Source: Drosophila miranda (taxonomy: Eukaryota; Arthropoda; Insecta; Diptera; Drosophilidae). From it: DNA of 64,000 nucleotides. The notes beneath the pieces are model-generated. The model was not told the DNA's origin and searched no databases. It was given only the letters and a program-made list of their open reading frames with translations. The stretch lies in assembly GCF_003369915.1 (NCBI RefSeq), contig NC_046673.1, positions 22,497,718 to 22,561,717 on the forward strand, given 5' to 3'. The first letter of the stretch is position 1; each line of letters starts with the position of its first letter. This document shows positions 12,144 to 23,800 of this stretch, piece after piece. The translations under genes and the position numbers were made by a program.

Positions 12144-14828
12144 TAACTCTGAAAATGGCATCGAGAATCAGTCGTATTAAGCACTCCACACGCTCACAAA
12201 TGACTCGCGAAACGAGTCAAACGCGAGACTTGATCCGACAAAACGCTCGCATTCGGATCCGTAGACTATGCAAATATATGAGACTTGAGAGACTTGTGAT
12301 ATCTTTTGCGCGACTTTTTTGATGCTGTGTTCTGGTTCTTGTGTTTTGGGCAGGAAATAGTTTTTACATTTTACGTGAATTGTATTCGAATAAATATTGC
12401 GACTACATTATACGGATGGGAATCAAAGCATTCCGAAGCATTGCCATTCGAAGCTGGCATGGTGCTGCCGTGCATGGTTTCGTTTAAAGCTAGTTATTTA
12501 TTAAATTTGTCTCGTTACTGGTATTCATCAGAGTCTTACATGTTCGGTTTGATGGTTTATTATGGTTTTTCAGTTGAATGTTTTTACAATATACAATATG
12601 CGCATAAAAACTAAAAACGTACGTACACATCTCGCACAGACTGTGTATAGAGAGTACAGCATGGATGGGTGTGCGTATAGGGTGCACCAGAAGATCGTTC
12701 CAGGCGTATACGCACAGCCAAGGATACTGCTCGCTTCAAAATATACAAACATACATAGGCCTAGACATACTCGGTACCAAAGCTTAAACTTTAACACATA
12801 AATCAGTCGAAAACAGATCGTTTCATGAATTGTTGCTTGTTGCCGAATGCATATATAGTAAATAAAACATTTGCATTATCATAATCGTTACAGTAGTCGG
12901 TTACAATATCTTCCCATGTGATGTGCTTGGATTTCCCTTCTGTTTTGTGGTTGCAAACAGCACACATCCGCCTACATCTCCCACTACACTCTACTCTCTC
13001 TCTCTCTCTCTCTTTATATATACAAGGCTCTTCTATACAAATACAAATCAACGAAAGTTCTTCTCTTTTGGGGTTACTAGACAGTTACTAGAGTTGTGGC
13101 TAATAGGTTACATACTATGTACTTTGTTGCACGCACGCACAGAAGGAACAAAGAACACGAGGCCACACAAACTGTGATTAGAATTTGGTTTCGGTTTTCC
13201 ACACACACACACACACACAGGACAGGACTATTTATATGCCTTCTTTCCTATTTTTATGTATACGTACTATGTCTGTCTGTACATACCATACGTATGCGCA
13301 CATGCAGGGAGTAGCAGGGGGGGTATGCGAATGCTGGGTCTGGGTCTGGTTAAGGAACATGTCGAATGGACTACAAATTAGTGTTGGGTAAACATTGCTT
13401 ATTTTGGTGAACATGTTCACTTGTTCTTTTTTAGTAAGTGAGTCAACTCACTCATATTGCTCACTTGCTCTCTTAGATTGCTCAGTTACTCACTTGTTCA
13501 GTTGCTCACTTGCTCAGTTGCTCAGTTGCTCACTTGCTCAGTTGCTAACTTGCTCACTCAGTTGTTCACTATTCATGCACAGATGGTTCCAAATTTCACT
13601 ATACTTTCGAATTAGCGACATACTGAATATTTGAAAGAGTAAACAGCTTTGCCGGTAATACAAAAAGTGTGAAGTAAACGCAAATATGAGCAACAGCTGC
13701 CAGATCGCAAAATGCCCTTTGAGGAGCAAAATTGCGCAAAAAGTGAGTAGAGAACAAGTGAGCAAAAATGAACAAGTGAGCAAAAAAGAACAAGTGAACA
13801 ACAAAGAACAAGTGAACAACAAAGAACAAGTGAACAAAAAAGAACAGCTTGGAAGGAACATGTTCAGTTGCTCACTTAAGTGAACAACTCTTTTTTATTC
13901 ACTCACTCATGAGCAACACAACACTACTAAAAATACATATTTACAGAGGAAGAGTCTCTCCTGGGGATTGCTTGGTTGCTTGTTTTGTTTTGAGGTGTAT
14001 AACTCGTACAAATCGAAATTGCTCTTGACTCCTATATGGAATATACATACACGCATATTCATGTACATAATAGGTATATGCTTGTGTATATCTGTGTATA
14101 TAGTTGTATAATGTAAACATTTAACATTGAAAGGGGCATACAGTAGACTGAACGATAGATAGATAGATAAATAGATAGATAGATAGATAGATATCTCAAT
14201 GGACAAACATTATTGCTTTCAACTATTGCACAAAGGAATTTATATATACTCGTATATAGATCGATATATGTATCTTCTGATTCTGATTCTAAACAAAAAT
14301 AATAAGAAGAAAAAGGAAAAGATAAACACAGCGGAAGAAGTAGTATAAATTAGATTTAGGGATTTCTAAGATGAGGAATCGCTGAGGCCAAACACTTATT
14401 CGTATAAGACTTTTGAACACTTTCGTTTGCTTTTTCTCTCTATATGTTTCGGTCTGTCTGTCCGTCTGTCTGTCTCAATCACATGTCCACGGCGCCTTGT
14501 CCATCCATCTGTTCCCATTTCGGCTGTTTTTTGCCCCTGCTCCTGCTCCTGGCCATGCATCCCCATCCCCATTTGCATCCGTATCCATATCCGCTTTGGC
14601 ATCCGCATACAAACTGGCATACGAACCACTCGCCGAGCATGCCCGACGACCCGCTCCGCTCATTCCCCCCAGCGTTGGGCCGGCGCTCAAGTGGCCGCGA
14701 GGGTCGGGCATCGACAGCGATACGTCCCCTGGCGACGCATCCAGAACGGATGCATCGGAGCCACCTGCGCCCCCGGCATCGTCATCGAAGCCATACCAGC
14801 ATCACATGACCATGATTTGCAGCGCCAC
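12144..14828. other. intergenic / presumptive hep 3' UTR
   Basis: This 2.7-kb stretch lies between convergent genes (ATPase + and hep -). No coding exon was recognised. It contains (TC)n near 13000, (CA)n near 13200, a hAT-like foldback element at 13379-13926 and a GATA array near 14155-14192. Minus-strand AATAAA hexamers at 12556-12561 and 12497-12502 could end a long hep 3' UTR, which is inference. Confidence 0.5.
13379..13926. mobile_element. hAT-like foldback MITE built of short tandem repeats
   Basis: The ends are TAGTGTTGGGTA on the left and the complement of TAGTGTTGTGTT on the right, identical over eight terminal bases. The flanking octamers CTACAAAT (13371-13378) and CTAAAAAT (13927-13934) match at 7 of 8 positions, as expected for an old 8-bp hAT target duplication. 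The left arm is a run of GCTCACTTGCTCAGTT-type units. The right arm carries their approximate complement, AACAAGTGAACAACAAAG-type units, so the element can fold into a long hairpin. There is no transposase. Confidence 0.65.
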
Positions 14829-17800
14829 TCATTGATCTATGGTGCGATAGATGCGTCTCTGGGGCTCAGGGGTGTAGTGGATGCGGGTGCGGAAGTGCTG
14901 CGGCGATCCGGGCACGCTCTCAGAGCCGCGTCGCGGCGGGGGCAACGGCGGCGACGCCGACACATATCTATAAGGAGGCACAGAAGGTGAAGATAAAGCA
15001 TTCACACGGTTTAGAGCAGGCCGACAATAGGGCAAAGACTCACCGTCTATGGAGCAGGGGGGAGCCCGGCGGCTGTCCACTCAGCTCTAGCAGATTCTTG
15101 CGTAGCAGCAACGGTGACTGGCCGCGATTGTAGCGTGGCGGCGGATCCGGACTGCGGTGCCTGCGATCCAGTCCTGCGAGGATGTGCGGACTGGGGGGTG
15201 TGCTGATGCTGCCCCCGCCTCCGGAACCGGCACCGCTGCTGGCATAGCGCCGCAGGAAGCCAGCGCTGCTTGCCAGCGGCTCCGTGGTAGGGGAGGTGCT
15301 CTGGCTTGTGTTGCTGCTGCTGCTCGCTGCGGAGAGGGTGCGATAGTAGTAGGCCTTGCCACCTCCTCCGTTGTTCACGACACTCCTGTAGGCCGGCGGC
15401 TGTACCTGCGACTGCATTTGTGGCTGCGACTGCAACTGCAACTGCGACTGCGACTGGAGCTGAACAGGACTCGACATGGACTCCATGGGTAGGAGGTGTG
15501 GCTGTGGCTGTAGCTGTGGCTCACCCGCGCTGGCCACCGGTGACGTGGCTGTGGAATTCAATTGGGTTTTAACATAGGTGGCAAATTGTCGCTTCATGGC
15601 GCCGGCGAGGGTGTTGAACCAGCCTGATGCAACGATGATGGATGATTTATTGATTGATTTGTTGATTGGTTGATTGGTGGAGGCAGTGCAATGATTATGA
15701 CGTGCGTTTTGTATGGTGCGTGTGATGGTGCATGTGGATGTGGATGTGCGGTGTGCGGTGTGCGTGTGGAGAAAAACAAAGAGAGAAAGAACGAAACGAA
15801 AATGTAAATGCAAATGCAATCGAAAAGAATTCCCCCCAAAGCTCAAGCTCAAAGCAAACCCAAAAGCGGCAGCCAAAAGATGAAATATGAGGCGGCGCCA
15901 CTCACCCGCATCGTGCTGCTCCTTCGCGTCCAGGCTGTTGCTGCTCGCCCTGCTGCTCGAGCTCTGGCCCAAAAGCTGCCGACGGGCATACAGCTTGCTC
16001 AGCTTGCTGGCCACCATCGATCCCCCAACGCCACCGCCCCCGCCACAGCCACCGCCTCCCCCACCGCCATACTCCATCTGTGGATGCTGCTGCTGGTGGT
16101 GCAGGGGCTGCGGTTGCGGCTGCTCTGGAGATCTGGGACTTGTGGCCACCTCCGCCGTCGTTAGGGGCAGCGGCTGGTACTGCAGCTGCTCCGCACTGCC
16201 CACCCCAAAGTGTCCCGCTGCCGCCGCCGCAGCCGTCGCTCCGGGCGGCGATAGGCTGGCGAGGGGGGCCGCAATCTGCGAGCACGTCGACTGCGTGGAC
16301 GACTGACTAGATGTGGAGTGCGTCGAGGGCGGCGGCGGCACGTAGTTGCTGTGGAATGGATTCGTGCTGGTACCGCCGACTGGCTGCTGGCGCTGCTGTT
16401 GGTACCGCTCGGCGGCCTCCTTCTCGCGGAGCTGGTTCTGCTGATGGTAGAAGCGTTGCAACACTGAAACGAGAGTGAGAATTCAAAGGCCGATTAATAT
16501 ACAAGCTTTAAACTCTCGGTGGGGTTTGCTTTTCCTTGGGGATCCTTTCTTGACCATTACCTATGGGGCTTTGATTTCCTGGCTGCAGGCGCTGTGGTTG
16601 TTGCTGCTGCTGCTGCTGCAGTTGGCTGTTCAGCTGCAAAGTCACCGACGAGCCTGTTGTTGCCGCCTGCGTTTGTATCTCTGTGGGAAATAGCCTGCGC
16701 TGCAGCGATGGCGAGGGGGAGGATAGGCCCAAGGTCAGTGTATTCGCATTCGCATTCACATTACTACTACTATCACAGCTGTCGTAGGCTAAGGGACTAT
16801 CCGCTGGCAGTCGCCATTGGGGCGTGCTGGGTGCTGTCGCTGTCGCTGTTGTTGTTGTGGGCGTTGACGTTGGCGCTGCTGATGCTGTTTTATCCGTGGT
16901 TGTTGCGGTTTGGTTGTTGTGCGGCAGTGTTGTTATTCCTGTTGATTTTGTTACTGTTGGTGTCGTCGATGCCGACGATGACGATGTTGAATTGTGTTTC
17001 TTTTGGCTGAAGGGCGATGTCGTCAGATTGCGTAGAATCGATTGGCCTGCAAAGCGGAACGAAAGAGAATGGGCGAGCGATAAGATAAATCATACTATCA
17101 ACAGTAGCCACAAATGATAGCTTCAGGTGGAGCGGGCAATCTATCAAATTGTAATGGGATTTCGAGTACTTATCATTGTAAAACATTTTAAGTATTGAAT
17201 ACAAATTCCTATATGAGGTTTGGGGTATGGGGATACCCTTACGAGTACGGGTTTTCCAGCGAGTGCAGGGTGATGCGAGCTGCTAAGCCACGCTAGGAGT
17301 GATAGAGAGGTAACAGCGAGAGAGCGCTAACGAGATGCTAGTAGCGAGATAGCGAGATGACGTTTCCAATTCGTGGAAGCCTCTGGCCAACTGTTTCTTT
17401 ACAGACAAAAATGGATGTATGTTGACTGCTTCAACGTGTACCCACCAATACTGCTGAACATCGACTCCTTCTTGGGGCTCTCATCGCTGTATTTGTAGTG
17501 CTGCTGCTGATAATGATGAGGGTTTCCGTTGCTCAGCTTGCGCTGCATGAAGGGCGACTTCCGATACAGTTTGCTTATGTCGCTGATGCCACCGGGCGGC
17601 GACAGTGGGCTGGCGCTGATGCCTCCACTCGGCGGCGACAGCGGGCTGGCGCTTAGCCCACTGGCCGGCGACAGTGGGCTGGCACTGCTGCTACCGCTCC
17701 TGCTCCCACCGCTGTGCCCGAAGCAATTTGTGGCTGTTCCTGCTGTCGTTGTTGTTTTTGTTGTTGTTGTTTGAGGTAGTTGTGTGGCTGATTGTATGAA

Positions 17801-20800
17801 ATACTGCGACTGCTGTTGCTGTTGCTGATGCTGATGCGCCTGTGGTTGCTGGTAGCTTGGTATCTGCGTCGGTTTTATTGTCTTCTGTGGATTCATGGTG
17901 CTCGGAGCTTGGTAGGATATTGCCGCTCTGCCGTATTTTGTTGGGGCTGCTCCTGATCCTGGTCCCATCACTGATGCTGCTGTTGGAGCTCCTGATCCTG
18001 GTTCTCCGGCTGCACCATTTCCAACTGTTGTTGCCGCTCCTGTTGTTGTTGTTGTTGTGGTTGTTGTTGTTGGTCTGCAATTAGTGTAAGCTTCATGTTA
18101 ATCGATATCTCGATAACTCGACATCAATACCGATATGGATAAACAATAGATGAGGGGAAAACAGACAAATGTACGGCCAGAAGGGCAGAAACACGACGGG
18201 TGGAAGGTATTGTGAGGGGATTGGCGTGGGTGAGAAGGTGGCGGGGTGTGTGGGTGTGTTTGGGAGGCAAGGATGGGACACATATATACATATGTATATT
18301 GTATGTACATATATACATACATACAAACCATGTGTATGCACAGCAACACATAAAACATACATTTAGATATACATATATAAATGATTCGTAGTGTATGTGT
18401 ATATACAGTTTCTGTGTATTTGTGTATGCGTGTGTGTGTGGTGTGTGTGTTTGTGTGGAACAGAGATCAAGCGAGAGGATGATGGAGCCAGCGAGAGAGA
18501 GAAATAGCTACAGCGAGTGAGCAACAGCGAGATGCCAGACAGGGGAACAGGGAATAGAAATGCTAGGCAGCTATAGATTGGCCAATTCGTTGAAGCATCA
18601 GCAGGATAGCTGTTTGCTTAAGCACTACCACGAGGCACGACACGGCGCAGCACGACACTCGACGCCAGGGATCGGATAAACAAATATGTACAGGACTTGT
18701 ACAGGATCAAAAGTGGGGGAAGTGGGGGAAGGGGAAACCAGAAAGGGCAGAGGAGAACTTAACAGCTTGCAAAAATATTGTACAACACAAATAAGCACTA
18801 TTCAAAATATCGAAATTACCTTCTTTGATGTGGTATGAGCTTTGTGGAAAAAAATCATAATCAGAACCGAAACCGAAACCGAAACCAAAACCAATGAAAA
18901 GTTAATGAAAGCCAGGCAAAACTCATGCGAGCCACATGCAAGTAAAGAAACCCAAGAAATCAGCTAACTTCGGGCTGACCGAAGCATCAGGTACCATTGC
19001 AGTGCGGATTGTTCCTTGGGGTAAACCATTCCTAATTATTTGCATATGCCAGAAAGCATATATAGCACTCACACAGACGTTACGGACGGACAGATATCAT
19101 CTGCAAGTCTTAGATTTTCTTTAGATGGTAGATTTCTTTGGCAGGGGTTGGGGCTTTGCTCAACTTTATTGCTAGGTCGTTGTCTGCAAGGGTACACTGT
19201 ATTCTCGGACATTAGTTGATGAAAATTAGTAAAGCTTGTGATCGTATGATACAGAATGGATATATATGCGCACATGGAGACTATGATTAGACGGCTAATA
19301 GTAATAATGTTTGTAATGTAGTAATAAACTCTTCGTACTTACTGAATTTTACTTTTGATTGGGGAGGATTGTTTATGGGTAGTCTTGAGTAGTTATGTTC
19401 TTGGTATTGGTTGGTATTATCATAATATATAGTAGATATACGTATATATAAGTATGGGTTTATATCTGCATACAGATGGGTATCGGTATTGATCGGTTGC
19501 TCGACAGTTTTCCACACACATGTGGTACGTACGGTACCGCATAGTGGTAGGGATGCTGTTTTGCTTTTTGGGTGGTTTTATGGGTTGCCTTGTGGGTTGT
19601 CTTCTGCTTTTTCGATTATATTTTTATAATTTTTCGTTATTGTTTTTGTCATTATTCAATTCTTTCAGGTTTGTTTTTTGTTTTGTATTTGTATTGGTTT
19701 TGTTTTGTTTAGAAATGGTATTAGGAATTAGGTAACCTACAAAAAATGGTAATAAAAAGATGGTAAAAAAAGGAAAATAAAAACACTGCGCACACACATA
19801 CTTTCAAATGGGATTCTTCAAAAAATAATACGCAAAAGAGTGTCACAAAAGTGGGAAGAAACAAATAAAAGTTTATAAATATTCGGTGGTACTCCCAGGG
19901 GGGTGTTTCTTGCAGAGCATTACTGATATTTAGAGTAATATCTAGTACCAGTACACGGAGCATAGACGAATAGATCTAAGGGATATAGGATACAGGACAG
20001 ACTTTACAGTGGGGGGAGGGAGGGAACTAGCACTTTCCAAAGGCTTACACCATTTCGATTTCGGACATCCTTCAGCTACAGTGCGTTTCAGGATTGCAAG
20101 CACCTCCTCTCCCATTATCCCAAAACGCACTGCGCAGACCGAAAGCCAGATACATACATCATTCAGTGCCTTGGAAAGAGCGTTGGAGCTAGGCTCCTAG
20201 GATCTAGAACAACAGATTCTATGATGCTATAATTGCTACGTGTAAGGCGTGTGGAGAACGAAGAAAACATGCCGGAAACATAAACGAAAACAAAGAAAAA
20301 AGAGTGCTAAGAGGAGGAGGAGCAGGAAAGAGAGTGGAGTGTGTATCCTTTGCCAGGAGAAAAGACTAAAGAAAGTACAAAAGTAAGGAATCTGTAATCC
20401 TAGGGTAATTTAATTCGTTTAAATAAAAAGAAAGGAAACAAGCAATTCGGATTTAGTTGCTAGCATTAGAAATTAGAAATTAAACATAGTTTTTGGGTTA
20501 GGCAGTAGCTTGTCCTACGATTAGGTACTGTGATCCTTTCTCCTACCTTCTAGCAGGAGCTTGTGCTTCCCAGATTTGGACTCAAGAAGCACAGAAAACA
20601 GAAAACGGAAACGGAAACGGAAAAGATGCGCTCAAGAGAGAGACAGAGAGAGAGAGCGAGAGAAAGAGCGCGAGAGCGAGAGAGATCTATACAGGACAAC
20701 CTCACATCATCCGCGGATTGTACATATCTTTGGGAGTAGTATTTTTGAGGAACTGTGGGGTTTTTGTCGGGTTTTCAAGAGGGGCTCCTCTTGATCTGCC

Positions 20801-23800
20801 GGCCTCCTCACCTCTTCAGCGTGGGATCGCCATTGACGCGCAGCCGCTTGCCGGCCGTCTCCATGACCATCTGAAACCAGTTTGGAACATCTACTTTGGT
20901 TGTCTCATAGGTCCTTATGAACGGTTGAACCAGGAGCTCCGGGTACTTGGGTCGATCCTGATGGTTCTTTGTGAGGCTGCAACCAAAAGAAGAAGCGAGT
21001 TCAGATTCTGATCAACAACAAGGAAAGCCAAAGGGGGACGCACCACTTGATGACAAAATCGTGAAACTCGTGACTAAAATTGAAGCCCTCGCCGCTGGGC
21101 AGGCAGGGCGGCTCCGAGTCCAGCACTTTGGTGAGCACCTCAAAGTCCGTGTTGCAGCCTTCGTAGGGGGATCGCGCAGTGGCCAGCTCCACGAGGGTGA
21201 TGCCCAGCGACCAGACATCGGCGCGTATGTCATACTTTGGTTTCTTTGGATCGATTCGTTCCGGCTAAAAGGAAGGGAAGGATAACGGAATATAGGAATA
21301 AAGGAATATACATATGTACAGTGCACCCACCGCCATGTACGCCGCACAGCCAGCCGAGCGCGTGTTGGCCTTGGAGTCCACCAAACGACCGCTGATCCCA
21401 AAGTCGCAGAGCTTGATGTTGCCGCGCTCGTCGATCAGTATGTTCGAGGGCTTCACGTCCCGATGGATGACCCCGTGCTTGTCCTTCAGATACGACAGGG
21501 CGTTGACCGTCTGTGTGGTGGGCAACAGGAGGGTGGAAATTAGTGGGAAATCAAATCCGAAAGAAGGTGTGGTCGCCACTTACCGCCACTGTGACCTTGC
21601 CGAGAATGCACTCGGGCACCGGCTTCTTGGAGAGTTTGAGCAGCTTGTCGAAGCACATGGACATCAGCTCCATGCAGATCCACACGTCCGGGTCGCGCAC
21701 AAAGCAGCCGAGGCACTTGACAATGTATTTGCAGTCGTGGGACTTGAGCACCACATCCAGATCCATCAGGATGCGCTTGTTCTCCTCCGCATTGCCCGTG
21801 CGCCGCATTTGCTTCACGGCAATGATCGTATCGCTGGACACGTGCAGCATCTTCACCACATTGCCACTGGTTCCGTTCCCCAGGTCGCCCAGGTGCCGCA
21901 GATCGTGGATGTCCGTCGGGTACTGGCGCCCGTTTATGTTCAGCTTGCCCGTCTGGGCCATGATGATCTTCAGCTTCTTGTCCGTCTCCGTTTCTGAGGG
22001 GTGCGGCTGTGTGGGCAGCGACAGGATCATACGGCGCCGATTCGTGCCAGCCTCGGCTGCACAAGACAAACGAGAGACATTACAATATTTGTATTGGTCT
22101 AAACGGTAAGCATATAGGATGATTTATGTATCTTCTGTCCGCAGGATTGGGACCTGAATAAACTATTCAAAGTACAGTATGAAATATCACTCTACAAAAG
22201 GAATATCAGGTCAACAGATTCTGTTCTGTTCCACAAGATAGAGCGGGTCCCAAAACATATTCTTCTATTGAAAATCCTTCATTCGACAGCACTCCTTATC
22301 GGCCACGAAGCTCCCCCGCCCCCCACACACACACACTCGAATGCTCGATTGGGAGACGATAATGGTAATGTACTTCTCAATGCCAATAATAACAACAGTT
22401 TCCCTCCACAAACTGTAAACAGTAATAATCCCCAAATAAACATACACACCCGCGCACAGGCACACACACACGTACACCGATCTTCTTGGGAAACTGTTTT
22501 AAAATATCGTACAGTGGGGTGCGTGTGGTTTATCTTTTGATTTGTCTTAGAATACGATCAAACATCGTTCCTTTTATTTGAGCGCATTTCCCAAAATATT
22601 ATTCCTACTTGAGGGGCCCTTTGAGTGGGCACGACATAGAGGCGTAGCCCCGGTTCAAGATCCATCAAAATGGAATACCATTCTACACTTTTATTTTGTT
22701 TCTTTGTGGGTTTAAGCTACCATGCTACCATGGGATTATTTTGAAGGTGAAAAATTGCCAAGTCAAAGAATAGAAGATGTTGGACTTCGTCGATGAAGTC
22801 AATTAGTCAATTAATACGGCGTATTCCGTATTCTCTCTCCCATTCTGCTTTTAAAATTCTGTGTATTTCACACAAAGCGTCTTTGAGGTTCCATTTAACC
22901 GCTGTGTATTTTCCTCGTCTATGGGCTTCTTGGGCTGCTGCGTCAACTGAAGTGTTCTGCAGGATGTTAGCGTGTCCGGGAATGCAGTGAACCTCTACAG
23001 TTCTTAGATGTTGATTTTGTTGAATCTTTTCTCTGATTTTGTAGGCGATAAAGTTATCCTGAATGAGAGCCCCGTTTCTGCTGTCTGTCAGGAGCGCGAC
23101 ACGAGGGAAATTGTACAAAATAGCATGGTCTAATGCCTTCTCGATAGCAAGCAGCTCGGCGGACAACGAGGAAAGGGTTTTGTGCGTGTAACAGCTATCT
23201 AAAAAACCTGTCCTATCGTGCAGGAAAGCGACCCATCTGCGACTGGGACCGGGGTCCAGATTTTAAAGCCAAAAATGGAAAGTTGATCCTTCTTTTCCCC
23301 GTGGAGCAACATGATACCTAATTGGTCTATAGCGTGCTTGTTAGCCGCAGAACCCTTGAAATAATCTAAGTCGGAGCTAATTTTAGTGCAAAACGAAGAT
23401 GTGTTCTCGAAAACCTCAACTCTATCTATTATGCTGCCAAACTACCGATATGCCTTAGCGTAGCCCGTGTTTAAATCCCTATTTGCTGCCACCGTTTCAC
23501 TTGTTGGGAGATTAAATGCAAACACCTTAACCAACTCTTTCGCCGCCAGGAATCTCATCCTGTAGTCTGGGGGAAGTTCTCCTGCCATGTGATATACACA
23601 CTTGATCATAATAATAGGTACACACATCTACGTAAACTTTAACATAACATAAAACGGTTTTATGCAATATATTAAACTTAAAATTAGTTCTCAATTATTC
23701 CTTAAGTATCTGTTTTCAATCAAATAAACTTGATTATATTATAAGATAATGTTATAAAAGAAAATAGATCCATTTGTACATCACAGTCAATATCATGCTG

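Noticed and set aside
21314-21997. Plus-strand ORF of 227 codons over the hep kinase exons
   Set aside because: It is antisense to conserved kinase codons and crosses real hep introns.
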